A DNA stretch of 64,000 bases from Chitinophagales bacterium. Lineage in GTDB: Bacteria; Bacteroidota; Bacteroidia; Chitinophagales; JADIYW01. The stretch is taken from contig JACJXT010000011.1 of NCBI GenBank assembly GCA_020636535.1, positions 1,178,001 through 1,242,000 on the forward strand, written 5' to 3'. The notes under the pieces were generated by a model. It was not told the origin of the DNA. It searched no databases and saw nothing but the letters and a program-made list of their open reading frames with translations. The translations under genes and the position numbers were made by a program. Below, one piece after another: positions 52,625-63,169 of the stretch; position 1 is the first letter of the stretch; every line of letters begins with the position of its first letter.

Positions 52625-53260
52625 ATGAAAAATACAATTTTAATCTTAGTAATTATTGCAACTATAGTAAGTTGCACAAAAGAAAACAATACAACAAACA
52701 CTACACCATTACCAACACCACGCGATTTAAAAATTCGTTCTAACGATGTATTAGATACAGTCCGACAAATCTTTTACATTGATGTCCCAAACCAAATAGC
52801 AGAAACACAAGGTCTAATAGATGAATATGGTAGTTCTATGTTTTCTATGACAGCTATTTTTATAACAGCTCTACAACGCTATCAAACCAATAAAAGTATA
52901 GGCATTAAAGATGTAATAGCTTGTTGTCATACTACGCTACTCATTAATTCATCAAGTGCAGACAGCTACAATGGCTACGATTTAACTTCTGGCGGAAAAA
53001 GTACACTCAGCACACAAATTTCAAGCTATCCAAAAACACCATATATTTATATGAAAGGTGCAACACCAAGCAATAACTATACACCAACACTACCAATTAC
53101 TATCGAAATGTATGCCGATCCAATAAATACAACAACTACATATGCTAAAATATTTATTTACACACAAGGAGCAGACTCACCACGACCATTACATTTAAAG
53201 AAAGAAAATGGCATTTGGAAAGTATCTAACTTTAGTAGCTTATTAACAGGTTATAGATAA
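52625..53260 (+). CDS. Lipoprotein of unknown function
   Basis: 211 residues. MKNTILILVIIATIVSC is a lipoprotein signal (TIVSC). A Thr/Pro linker (NNTTNTTPLPTPRD) precedes a domain with IACCHTTLLINSSSADSYNGYDL and LPITIEMYADPINTTTTYAKIFIYTQGAD. No named family. It is the last gene before a strong terminator, so it ends the 51403 unit. Confidence 0.65.
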   Translation: MKNTILILVIIATIVSCTKENNTTNTTPLPTPRDLKIRSNDVLDTVRQIFYIDVPNQIAETQGLIDEYGSSMFSMTAIFITALQRYQTNKSIGIKDVIACCHTTLLINSSSADSYNGYDLTSGGKSTLSTQISSYPKTPYIYMKGATPSNNYTPTLPITIEMYADPINTTTTYAKIFIYTQGADSPRPLHLKKENGIWKVSNFSSLLTGYR

Positions 53261-53273
53261 ATACATCATAGAT

Positions 53274-53310
53274 AATATTGTCAAAGTTTTAAACTTTGAC
53301 AATATTTTTA
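53274..53310 (+). terminator. Rho-independent terminator
   Basis: AATATTGTCAAAGTTT (53274-53289) and AAACTTTGACAATATT (53291-53306) form a 16-bp perfect stem, followed by TTTA. It lies 14 bp after the lipoprotein stop and ends the fourth unit of the regulon. Confidence 0.9.
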
Positions 53311-53322
53311 TATGCTCTGTAC

Positions 53323-53710
53323 ATCAATGTTCTACAAAGTGGATATTGATGTTTCCCAACTAGAATAACACAAAAACTGCGTAGGTGTATGATTTTTCCT
53401 ATAATTAAATAGTTTGTCTTTTAATGAATAATATTAAAAAATAATTATTGGCTAAAGAAGCGTAGGAAGAAAAAATGCGGCAGCTGAGCGTAGGCAATAA
53501 GCGTGGAGCGATCATTTTTTCTTGACTTTTTTGTTACTTTTTGTGTCAAGACAAAAAGTAAAATTAAAATCTATGCCTTGTTTCGTGTCTCACGAAACAA
53601 TACTTTTGTGTCATGTCAAGTGTTTTCCACTTGACAACTTACTTAAATCAATATCTCACAAAGTGGATATTGATGTTAGCCAATACTAGAATAACACAAA
53701 AACTGCGTAG
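53323..53710. repeat. Pair of ~62-bp direct repeats with nested dispersed hairpins
   Basis: The segments 53323-53385 and 53648-53710 share AAAGTGGATATTGATGTT and TAGAATAACACAAAAACTGC; each folds as ATCAAT...ATTGAT. Between them are an inverted copy of the GTCTTGAC repeat (53519-53552), the palindrome GTTTCGTG-TCT-CACGAAAC (53580-53598) and TTGTCAAGTG...CACTTGACAA near 53615-53638. No gene is visible here. Confidence 0.75.
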
Positions 53711-54194
53711 CAGTTTATAATTAATATTGAGTAATAGCATTGTAAACAAAGTCTAATATCTAATAATCTTGATTCTAGAAATCTTACAACAAAAAGTCTT
53801 ATTACTCACTACTATTTACCTAAATACTACAAAAAAAACTGACCGTTTAATGATATCGGTCGGTGTCCTCACCGAAAGAAATATTATTTAACTATAGCCA
53901 AATCTATATAAAATATCATTCCTTCAAAAGAAGGAATCTATAAATTTATTCAATATTGGTTTTTTTATGTTATGACAAATTATTGAGATGCTACACCATA
54001 TTTCGTGTCTCACGAAACAAATATTATAGTACTCTTGTATTAAATAAAATCTTAATATATTTATTTATTCGTTCTAAAATTGACCGTTCACTCAATATTT
54101 CGTCCGTTCACTCATTATTTTTGACTTTCTATATATAATCGTCTAAGTTGCAAAAGATATAAACGATTTATTATAATGAATCATTTTTAAATAA
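53711..54194. other. Gene-free stretch with small palindromes
   Basis: No credible ORF. It holds CGGTGTCCTCACCG (about 53867), ATTCCTTC-AAAA-GAAGGAAT (53918-53937), another TTTCGTGTCTCACGAAAC (54001-54018) and two CCGTTCACTCA copies near 54083 and 54107. Together with 53311-53710 it makes about 0.9 kb of repeat-dense spacer before the giant gene. Confidence 0.6.
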
Positions 54195-54241
54195 TAGTGA
54201 ATTTTCACTATGGTATAAAACGCTTCACTTATTGAACTTTA
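54195..54241 (+). promoter_or_regulatory. Shared promoter element 5
   Basis: Box TAGTGAATTTTCACTATGG + TA (54195-54215), the most palindromic copy (TAGTGAA/TTCACTA), 21 bp, then CTTTA at 54237; ATG of the giant gene at 54264. Confidence 0.8.
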
Positions 54242-54263
54242 TACCAAGCAAAATTATAAAACT

Positions 54264-57200
54264 ATGAAAAACATTTTTACACTACTTTTTTTAATGGTAA
54301 TGGCATATGTATTACCAAAAAATGCAAATGCACAAGCATTCATTACTACTTGGAAAACAGATAATGCAGGTTCGTCTTCTAGTACATCTATAACCATTCC
54401 AACTCTTGCTGGCGAAACATACAACTACGATGTAGACTGGAACAACGATGGTATTTTCGATGAATTTGGCTTAACAGGCGATGTTACACACGACTTTGGA
54501 GTTGCTGGTACTTACACCATTCGCATACAAGGTACTTTTCCACGCATCTATTTCAATAACACAGGAGATAGACAAAAAATACTAAGTATAGACCAATGGG
54601 GTAATATTGCTTGGACAAGCATGCATAGTGCTTTCCATGGTTGTACCAACCTAAATCTAACAGCCATTGATGCACCAGATTTGTCCAATGTAACTTCATT
54701 AGGTTATATGTTTAATAGTTGTACTAACTTTAATGCAAACATCAATCATTGGGATGTTAGTAACATAACAGATATGATAGCTATGTTTGATAGTGCTTAT
54801 GTGTTCAATCAGCCATTAAATGATTGGAATGTAAGTAATGTTACCAATATGGCCGAAATGTTTTATTGGGCAGTATCGTTCAATCAGCCATTAAATAATT
54901 GGGATGTAAGTAATGTTACACAAATGGCAAAAATGTTTTATAATGCAAATAAATTTGATCAATCATTAAATAATTGGGATGTTAGTAGTGTAACGAATAT
55001 GTCATATATGTTCTGTAATGCAAATAAATTTAATCAACCATTAAATAATTGGAATGTCAGTAATATAAAATATATGGCATATATGTTCGCATCTGCTTCA
55101 ACTTTTAATCAACCGCTAAATAATTGGGATGTTTCTAATGTAGGCGTTATGGAAGGGATGTTTTATTATGCTATATCATTTAATCAACCATTAAATAATT
55201 GGGATGTGTCTAATGTAATACGAATGAATAGTATGTTTTCACATGCAACATCCTTTAATCAACCTTTATTTTTATGGAATGTAAGTAAAGTACAATATAT
55301 AGACTATATGTTTTACTATGCATCTTCTTTTAACCAAAATTTAGGTAATTGGAATATTAAGAATACTATTTACAGTACTAATAAATTAAAATATATGCTA
55401 TCTTACTCTGGTTTAGATTGTATCAATTATTCGGCAACTTTAATAGGTTGGAGTAACAATACTTCAACTCCAAATGGGCTACAACTTTCTGCTCAAAATC
55501 TACAATATGGTACAAATGCGCTTACTGCTAGGAATAAATTACTGGCAAAAGGTTGGACAATTATTGGAGACAGCCCAAGTGGCACAGGTTGTTCTTTACC
55601 ATTCATTACTACATGGAAAACAGATAATACAGGTGTATCATCTAGTACTTCTATTACAATTCCAACCACAGGTACTGGCTACTACTATGATGTAGATTGG
55701 AACAATGATGGCATTTTTGACAATTTTGGTGTTACTGGTAGTATTACACACAATTATGGAGTAGCAGGTAGTTATCAAGTAGCTATTAGAGGAGATTTTC
55801 CTAGAATTTACTTTAACAATACAGGTGATAAGCAAAAAATACTAAGTATAGACCAATGGGGAGATATTCAATGGTCTTCTATGGAAAATGCTTTTTATGG
55901 TTGTAGAAATTTAAACTTTTCTTTAATACCAGCACCATATCTTGGTAATGTAACCTCATTAAAAAGTATGTTTTTTGCTTGTTTTAATCTTAATGCTAAT
56001 CTTAATCATTGGAATACTAGTACTATTACAGATATGTCTAACTTATTTAATTTAGCCAATTCATTTAACCAACCATTAAACAATTGGAATGTCAGTAATG
56101 TAACCAATATGTCAAAAATGTTCGCGAGTATACCTTTGTTTAATCAACCACTAAATGATTGGGATGTAAGTAGCGTAACAGATATGTCTAGTATGTTTAA
56201 TACAGTACAAGCATTCAACCAACCATTAAATAATTGGGATGTTAGTAATGTAACAAATATGAGATATATGTTTTTTAATGAAACTTCCTTTAACCAACCA
56301 TTAGATAATTGGACAGTAAGTAGTGTAACAGATATGTATGGTATGTTTAATTCTGCATCATCATTCAACCAAAGCTTGGCTACTTGGTCATTAAATCCAA
56401 TAGTAAATATGTCTATAATGCTTAATTATTCTGGCTTAGATGTTAGTAACTATGATGCTACGCTAATCGGTTGGGAAGCTCAAGGTATTTCAAACAGAAC
56501 ATTAGGTGCTACAAACTTAAATTATTGTAATGCAGCATTACAAAGAAGTAATTTAATTACTACTTATGGATGGACAATCACTGGAGATACTAAAATTTGT
56601 GGAGCATCTTTCATTACTACTTGGAAAACAGACAATGCAGGTTCGTCTTCTAGTACTTCAATAACTATTCCAACTTTTGTTGGCGAATCGTACAACTATG
56701 ATGTAGACTGGAATAACGATGGTATTTTTGACGATTTTGGAGTTACTGGAGATATTACACACGACTATGGAGTGGCAGGTACTTATCAAGTAGCTATTAG
56801 AGGAGGCTTTCCAAGAATTTATTTTAATGCTACTGGCGATAGACTAAAAATATTAAGTGTAGACCAATGGGGAGATATTACTTGGTCTTCTATGGAAAGT
56901 GCTTTCAATAGTTGTAGCAATTTAAACATTACAGCTATAGATGCACCAGACTTAAGTGGAGCCACTTCGCTTAGAAGAATGTTTGCTGGTTGTTCTAGTC
57001 TAAATGCCAATATCAATCATTGGAATACTACTACTATTACAGATATGTCTTATCTATTTAATGGAGCCAATACATTTAATCAGCCATTAAATAATTGGAA
57101 TGTTAGTAATGTAACTAATATGTATGCTATATTTTCTGGTGCAACCGCTTTTAATGGCAACATCACTTCTTGGGATGTAAGTAAAGTACAATTATTTACT

Positions 57201-60200
57201 TTAGCGTTTAATGCAGCTACAAACTTTAATCAAGATATTGCTGCTTGGAATACCGTAGCAGCAAATTCTTTTCAAAATATGTTTAGAAATGCAATAAATT
57301 TTAATCAAAATTTAGCCAATTGGACATTAAAACCAACAGTAAATATGTTACTAATGCTCGATAATGCTGGCTTAGATGTCAATAACTACGATGCTACACT
57401 TATTGGTTGGGAAGCTCAAGGCATTACTGGTAGAAATTTGGGTGCTTTAAACTTAAAATATTGTGCTGCAGCACTACAAAGAAATAATTTAATTACTACT
57501 TATGGTTGGACAATTACTGGAGATAGTAGAGATTGTGGTGATCCTTTTATTACTACTTGGAAAACAGACAATACAGGTATTTCTTCTAGTACTTCTATTA
57601 CAATTCCAACTACAGGTACTGGCTACTACTACGATGTAGATTGGAACAACGATGGTATTTTCGATGAATTTGGTATTACTGGCGATGTTACGCACGATTT
57701 TGGTGTTGCTGGTACTTATACTATTCGCATACAAGGTGCTTTTCCTAGAATCTATTTCAACAATAGTGCTAGTTCAGATAAAGCAAAACTACTAGAAGTC
57801 AATCAATGGGGAGATGTTGTTTGGACAAGTATGAACGGTGCTTTCGCTGGCTGTACCAACTTAAGGGTTTTTGCTACAGATGCACCAGACTTATCTAGCG
57901 TTACAGATATGACTTCAATGTTTGCAAGATGTAGCTATATGAATGATAATATCAATCATTGGGATGTAAGCAATGTTACCAATATGACTTATTTATTCCT
58001 TTTTGCTTCACGATTTAACCAGCCATTAAATGATTGGAATGTAAGTAATGTAAATAATATGACAGGTGTTTTTCAATATGCATCAAAATTTAATCAAGAC
58101 ATAAGCGATTGGGAGGTAGATAATGTTATACGCTTTAGTTCTATGTTTAGGTATGCACCAGTGTTTAATCAACCACTAAATACATGGAATGTAAGTAATG
58201 GAATCTACTTTACAAATATGTTTAATGGAGCATATGCTTTTAATCAACCATTAAGTACATGGAATATAAGCAATACAACAAGTTTAAAAGAAATGTTTTA
58301 CTATGCTACTAGCTTTAATCAAAATCTAAGTAATTGGAATATAGCAGGAGTTACAGATATGACAAATATGTTATCTTATTCAGCTTTAGATGTTGCTAAT
58401 TACGATGTTACACTTATTGGTTGGGAAGCACAAACAGTTCAAAATAATGTTCCTTTAGGTGCTATTAATTTAAGATATTGTGCAGCAGAGATACAAAGAA
58501 GCAATTTAATCACTACAAATACATGGACAATTACTGGAGATGCTAGAGCTTGTGGTAATCCATTTGTCACTACATGGAAAACAGACAATGCAGGTACTTC
58601 ATCTAGTACTTCTATTACAATTCCAACTACAGGAACAGGTTACTACTATGATGTAGATTGGAACAATGACGGTATTTTTGATGAATTTGGCTTAACTGGT
58701 GATGTAACTCATAATTTTGGTACAGCAGGTACTTACCAAATTGCTATCAGAGGTGATTTTCCTAGAATATATTTTAATAATGCTGGCGATAAAGATAAAA
58801 TACTAAGTATAGACCAATGGGGAGACATTGAATGGACTTCAATGGAAAATGCTTTCCATGGTTGTACTAATTTAATATCTTCAGCTATAGATGCACCAGA
58901 TTTAAGCATCTGTACCATTTTAGATGGAATGTTTGCTCGTTGTACTAATTTTAATGCTAGCATTAATCATTGGAATGTAATTACTATTACTGATATGTCG
59001 GCTATGTTTTATCTAGCATATGCTTTTAATCAACCATTAGATAATTGGAATGTAAGTAATGTAACAGATATGCATAGAATGTTTAGTGCCGCAATAGCAT
59101 TTAATCAACCATTAAATAATTGGGATGTAAGTAATGTAATAGATATGTCATATATGTTTTACAATACAGATGTTTTTAATCAATCACTAAACAATTGGAA
59201 TACAAGTAGCGTAATCAATATGTCATATATGTTTTCTTATTCTAATGTTTTTGATCAGCCACTAAATAATTGGAATACTAGTAGTGTAATAGATATGTCA
59301 GAGATGTTTCATAATGCAGATGCTTTTAATCAACTATTAAATAATTGGAATGTTAGTAGTGTTACTAATATGTCAGCTATGTTTTTTTCGGCAAACGCCT
59401 TTAATCAACCATTAAATACTTGGAATGTAAGTAGCGTAACTAATATGTCAGAGATGTTTATATACGCATCATCATTTAATCAACCATTAAATACTTGGAA
59501 TGTAAGTAGCGTAACTAATATGTCATATATGTTTAATCATGCAACAGTATTCAATCAATCATTAGCTAACTGGAATATTACAGCTGTAACAGATATGACA
59601 GATATGTTGTCTTTCTCTGGTTTAGATGTGGATAATTACGATAATACACTAATTGCTTGGGAAGCTCAAACAGTACAAAACAATGTGCCTCTCGGTGCTA
59701 CATATCTTAAATATTGTGCAGCAGATGTGCAAAGAAGCAACTTAATAAGCACTTATGGCTGGACAATTACTGGAGATAATAAAATTTGCGGTGAGCCATT
59801 CATCACTACATGGAAAACAGATAATGCAGGTGTTTCTTCTAGTACTTCTATTACCATACCTACAACAGGCACTGGTTACAATTACGATGTAGATTGGAAC
59901 AACGATGGTATTTTTGATGAATTTAATATTACTGGCAATGTTACACACGACTTTGGCGTTGCTGGTACTTATACCATTCGCATACAAGGTGCTTTTCCTA
60001 GAATATATTTTCATGCTACTGGCGATAAAGACAAAATATTAAGCGTAAATAAATGGGGCGATATTCAATGGTCTTCTATGGAATATGCTTTTGGGGATTG
60101 TAGCAATTTAAATGTTATCGCAACAGATGCTCCAGATTTATCTAATGTAACTTCTCTTCATTCTATGTTTTCAAATTGCACTAATTTCGATGCTAATATT

Positions 60201-62297
60201 AATCATTGGGATGTTAGTAATGTAACCAATATGTCATATATGTTTTCAAGAGCAGATGCTTTTAATCAACCATTAAATAACTGGAATGTAAGTAGTGTAA
60301 TTGATTTGTCAGGTATGTTTTATAATGCAATTGCATTTAATCAACCATTAAATAATTGGGATGTTAGTAGTGTAACAGATATGTCATATATATTTAATAA
60401 TGCAACTCTATTTAATCAACCATTAAATAACTGGAATGTAAGTAATGTAACTAATATGTCATTTATGTTTAATAACGCGAGTGAATTCAATCAATCTTTA
60501 AATACATGGAATGTAAGTAATGTAACAGAGATGATTTGGATGTTAAATTATAGTGGCTTAGATATTCTCAATTACGATGCTACACTTATTGGCTGGGAAG
60601 CACAAACTGTACAAAATAATGTTTCATTAGGAGCTATTAATTTAAGATATTGTGCAGCAGATATACAAAGAAATAATTTAATTACTACAAATGGTTGGAT
60701 AATTAATGGCGATGGCAAAGCTTGTGGGGAGCCATTTATTACCACTTGGAAAACAGATAATGCAGGTTCATCTTCTAATACATCTATTACAATTCCAGCT
60801 TCAAGTACTGGTTTCGGATACGATGTAGACTGGAACAATGATGGTGTTTTTGATGAATTGGGTATTGGAAGCAGTATTACTCATGATTTTGGTGTGGCTG
60901 GCACATATACTATTCGTATACGAGGTAACCTCTCAATGCTTTATTTTAATAATACGGATGATAAAGATAAAATTTTAAGTGTAGACCAATGGGGAGATAT
61001 TGAGTGGACAAGTATGTATTTTGCATTTAATGGCTGTAGTAACTTAAATGTAACAGCAATAGATGCTCCAGATTTAAGTGGCGTAACTTCTTTAAGAGGT
61101 ATGTTTTATAAATGTACAAGTTTAAATGCCAACATTAATCATTGGGATGTAAGTACTATTACTGATATGGCATCAATATTTTATGAAGCAACTGCATTTA
61201 ACCAACCATTAAATAATTGGAATGTAAGCAATGTAACCGATATGTTAGCTATGTTTTATAATACAAGTTCCTTTAACCAAGATTTATCTTCGTGGAATGT
61301 AAGTAAGGTAACTAGTATGGCATATATGTTTAATGGAGCTAGTAGTCAGCAATTAAGAACTGCTAATAATAACACTTTACAGAATAATTTCTCAGCTTTA
61401 AATATAAGTTCGTGGGATGTAAGTAATGTTACAAACATGTTTGCTATGTTTAGAAATGCTACGGCTTTTAATGGAAATATTAGTACTTGGAATACGAGTA
61501 GCGTAACAGATATGGCTTTAATGTTTGAAAATGCAAGTTCATTTAACCAAAATTTAGGAACTTGGGATATCTCCAATGTTGCAGATATGACCAATATGTT
61601 AGACAACACCGCATTATCTTTAGCTAACTACGATAATATATTAATAGGATGGGAAGCACAAACAGTACAAAATAATGTTTCGCTTGGTGCTTTAAACTTA
61701 AATTATTGTGCTGGTGCTACTGCAAGACAAAATTTAATTGACAATAGCTCGTGGACAATTACCGGCGATAATTTAATGTGTGTGTTGCCAGTAGAGTTGC
61801 TTTCATTTACAGCAACAGAAAATAATAATGAAGTAATACTAAATTGGGAAACTGCTACAGAAATCAACAATAAAGGTTTTGAAATTGAGTACAGTACAGA
61901 TGCTATTAATTGGATTACTATAGGTTTTGTAGAAGGACAAGGCAACGCTTCATTTAATACTTCTTATGATTTTACACATCAAACACCAGAAAATGGCAAC
62001 AACTACTATCGCTTAAAACAAATAGATTTAGATGAAACATTTACTTATTCTGATATAGCAATAGTTAATATAGAAAACAATCATCATGTGGAGGAATTTA
62101 GTATTTATCCAAATCCAGTAATCAATATTTTAAATATTAAAGGAAAAGATAATTTTAATGCTACTATTATAAATGAAATTGGACAAATAATTAAGCAGTT
62201 TGCTAACATAAAACAAATAGATGTAAGCAATTTTGCCAAAGGCATGTATATTATTCAGTTTGATGATGCTAGTACAATTAAGTTTATTAAAAATTAA
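54264..62297 (+). CDS. Giant BspA-like (DUF285) repeat protein with T9SS type A sorting domain
   Basis: 2677 residues. Signal peptide about 1-24 (ANAQA). Then seven modules, each opening F(I/V)TTWKTDN, with starts at DNA 54339, 55602, 56610, 57546, 58563, 59799 and 60735. Each module has a head domain (YDVDWNNDGIFDEFG...THDFGVAGTY...FPRIYF), a run of 25-residue BspA/DUF285 repeats (MF..A..FNQPLNNWNVSNVTNMS) and a tail (YDATLIGWEAQ...YCAA...WTITGD). By FNQ-type counts the runs hold about 8, 5, 4, 5, 8, 4 and 4 repeats. A linker domain (VELLSFTATENNNEVILNWETA) and sorting tail (SIYPNPVINILNIKG ... MYIIQFDDASTIKFIKN) follow. It is a secreted or surface-anchored adhesin-like protein; the binding partner is unknown. 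Confidence 0.93.
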   Translation: MKNIFTLLFLMVMAYVLPKNANAQAFITTWKTDNAGSSSSTSITIPTLAGETYNYDVDWNNDGIFDEFGLTGDVTHDFGVAGTYTIRIQGTFPRIYFNNTGDRQKILSIDQWGNIAWTSMHSAFHGCTNLNLTAIDAPDLSNVTSLGYMFNSCTNFNANINHWDVSNITDMIAMFDSAYVFNQPLNDWNVSNVTNMAEMFYWAVSFNQPLNNWDVSNVTQMAKMFYNANKFDQSLNNWDVSSVTNMSYMFCNANKFNQPLNNWNVSNIKYMAYMFASASTFNQPLNNWDVSNVGVMEGMFYYAISFNQPLNNWDVSNVIRMNSMFSHATSFNQPLFLWNVSKVQYIDYMFYYASSFNQNLGNWNIKNTIYSTNKLKYMLSYSGLDCINYSATLIGWSNNTSTPNGLQLSAQNLQYGTNALTARNKLLAKGWTIIGDSPSGTGCSLPFITTWKTDNTGVSSSTSITIPTTGTGYYYDVDWNNDGIFDNFGVTGSITHNYGVAGSYQVAIRGDFPRIYFNNTGDKQKILSIDQWGDIQWSSMENAFYGCRNLNFSLIPAPYLGNVTSLKSMFFACFNLNANLNHWNTSTITDMSNLFNLANSFNQPLNNWNVSNVTNMSKMFASIPLFNQPLNDWDVSSVTDMSSMFNTVQAFNQPLNNWDVSNVTNMRYMFFNETSFNQPLDNWTVSSVTDMYGMFNSASSFNQSLATWSLNPIVNMSIMLNYSGLDVSNYDATLIGWEAQGISNRTLGATNLNYCNAALQRSNLITTYGWTITGDTKICGASFITTWKTDNAGSSSSTSITIPTFVGESYNYDVDWNNDGIFDDFGVTGDITHDYGVAGTYQVAIRGGFPRIYFNATGDRLKILSVDQWGDITWSSMESAFNSCSNLNITAIDAPDLSGATSLRRMFAGCSSLNANINHWNTTTITDMSYLFNGANTFNQPLNNWNVSNVTNMYAIFSGATAFNGNITSWDVSKVQLFTLAFNAATNFNQDIAAWNTVAANSFQNMFRNAINFNQNLANWTLKPTVNMLLMLDNAGLDVNNYDATLIGWEAQGITGRNLGALNLKYCAAALQRNNLITTYGWTITGDSRDCGDPFITTWKTDNTGISSSTSITIPTTGTGYYYDVDWNNDGIFDEFGITGDVTHDFGVAGTYTIRIQGAFPRIYFNNSASSDKAKLLEVNQWGDVVWTSMNGAFAGCTNLRVFATDAPDLSSVTDMTSMFARCSYMNDNINHWDVSNVTNMTYLFLFASRFNQPLNDWNVSNVNNMTGVFQYASKFNQDISDWEVDNVIRFSSMFRYAPVFNQPLNTWNVSNGIYFTNMFNGAYAFNQPLSTWNISNTTSLKEMFYYATSFNQNLSNWNIAGVTDMTNMLSYSALDVANYDVTLIGWEAQTVQNNVPLGAINLRYCAAEIQRSNLITTNTWTITGDARACGNPFVTTWKTDNAGTSSSTSITIPTTGTGYYYDVDWNNDGIFDEFGLTGDVTHNFGTAGTYQIAIRGDFPRIYFNNAGDKDKILSIDQWGDIEWTSMENAFHGCTNLISSAIDAPDLSICTILDGMFARCTNFNASINHWNVITITDMSAMFYLAYAFNQPLDNWNVSNVTDMHRMFSAAIAFNQPLNNWDVSNVIDMSYMFYNTDVFNQSLNNWNTSSVINMSYMFSYSNVFDQPLNNWNTSSVIDMSEMFHNADAFNQLLNNWNVSSVTNMSAMFFSANAFNQPLNTWNVSSVTNMSEMFIYASSFNQPLNTWNVSSVTNMSYMFNHATVFNQSLANWNITAVTDMTDMLSFSGLDVDNYDNTLIAWEAQTVQNNVPLGATYLKYCAADVQRSNLISTYGWTITGDNKICGEPFITTWKTDNAGVSSSTSITIPTTGTGYNYDVDWNNDGIFDEFNITGNVTHDFGVAGTYTIRIQGAFPRIYFHATGDKDKILSVNKWGDIQWSSMEYAFGDCSNLNVIATDAPDLSNVTSLHSMFSNCTNFDANINHWDVSNVTNMSYMFSRADAFNQPLNNWNVSSVIDLSGMFYNAIAFNQPLNNWDVSSVTDMSYIFNNATLFNQPLNNWNVSNVTNMSFMFNNASEFNQSLNTWNVSNVTEMIWMLNYSGLDILNYDATLIGWEAQTVQNNVSLGAINLRYCAADIQRNNLITTNGWIINGDGKACGEPFITTWKTDNAGSSSNTSITIPASSTGFGYDVDWNNDGVFDELGIGSSITHDFGVAGTYTIRIRGNLSMLYFNNTDDKDKILSVDQWGDIEWTSMYFAFNGCSNLNVTAIDAPDLSGVTSLRGMFYKCTSLNANINHWDVSTITDMASIFYEATAFNQPLNNWNVSNVTDMLAMFYNTSSFNQDLSSWNVSKVTSMAYMFNGASSQQLRTANNNTLQNNFSALNISSWDVSNVTNMFAMFRNATAFNGNISTWNTSSVTDMALMFENASSFNQNLGTWDISNVADMTNMLDNTALSLANYDNILIGWEAQTVQNNVSLGALNLNYCAGATARQNLIDNSSWTITGDNLMCVLPVELLSFTATENNNEVILNWETATEINNKGFEIEYSTDAINWITIGFVEGQGNASFNTSYDFTHQTPENGNNYYRLKQIDLDETFTYSDIAIVNIENNHHVEEFSIYPNPVINILNIKGKDNFNATIINEIGQIIKQFANIKQIDVSNFAKGMYIIQFDDASTIKFIKN

Positions 62298-62302
62298 TAA
62301 CA

Positions 62303-63169
62303 ATGAATAAAAAGTATTTAATAATAGCATTGTTTTTATTTCTTTTTGCTACTTTAAAAAGTCAAGAATTACCACAAATAAAATCAATTACAGTTTTGGC
62401 AGATAAAGCAATGTATCATACTCAAGGTTTTCAAGTGCAAATAATTTTTACTAAGTCATTAAGCACTTATATAACTGAATTCAATAATGCACCATTGCAA
62501 ATAGAAGTATATCCAAAATATAGAAAAAAGAAAAATAAATTTGTGAGAATTGAAAATCCTAAATGGTTTGATGATTTACGAAACTCATTTAGTATCAGTA
62601 GAATTACTTCTGATACAGCAGTAATAGATTTCTCTTATATTAATTTTACACAATTTTCAAATAAAAATATAGACCTTCTATTTGATGTTGAACTCAAACA
62701 GTCTGATTATAAAAATCCATTAAATAATAAGTATTTTGTGTTAGATGCTAGTAATCAAATTGTAAACAGTGTGGCAATTCCAAAATTATATAATTTAAAT
62801 TTATTAGTTAATGAATATAATGTTTCAAAAATTAATACCGATGTAAAAATTTTGGGTTATGGCAACAAAAAACCAGATTCCTATTTTATTATAAAATATC
62901 CTGCATTTCAAGAATTTAAATCAAAGGTTTTTAAAAATACACTTCAAGTAGAAAATACTGAATCTAGTAATGGTACACTTACATCAAACGATTCAATAAA
63001 AATTCTATTTTATGATAGAGATAAAATAACATTTGATGATTTTTTAGATAAATATGAGTTTTCTATAAATGAATTGCTGTTAAATAAATCTTCAGTTATA
63101 AATGTTAACTTAGATGCTATTAATAACTTGGAGATAACATACACTATAAAAGAAGCAACAAAAAAGTAA
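62303..63169 (+). CDS. Exported protein of unknown function
   Basis: 288 residues. Signal peptide MNKKYLIIALFLFLFATLKSQ. The mature part has alternating beta strands (IKSITVLADKAMYHTQGFQVQIIFTKS; NIDLLFDVELKQSDYK) and a charged loop KYRKKKNKFVRIENPKW. It may be built from two immunoglobulin-like halves, but no family is recognised. It starts 5 bp after the giant gene, so it is in the same transcript and might be an accessory or export partner. Confidence 0.6.
   Translation: MNKKYLIIALFLFLFATLKSQELPQIKSITVLADKAMYHTQGFQVQIIFTKSLSTYITEFNNAPLQIEVYPKYRKKKNKFVRIENPKWFDDLRNSFSISRITSDTAVIDFSYINFTQFSNKNIDLLFDVELKQSDYKNPLNNKYFVLDASNQIVNSVAIPKLYNLNLLVNEYNVSKINTDVKILGYGNKKPDSYFIIKYPAFQEFKSKVFKNTLQVENTESSNGTLTSNDSIKILFYDRDKITFDDFLDKYEFSINELLLNKSSVINVNLDAINNLEITYTIKEATKK

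Noticed and set aside
53956..54138. 60-residue ORF
   Set aside because: It overlaps a dispersed palindrome, has no ribosome-binding site or family resemblance, and lies in repeat-dense spacer.
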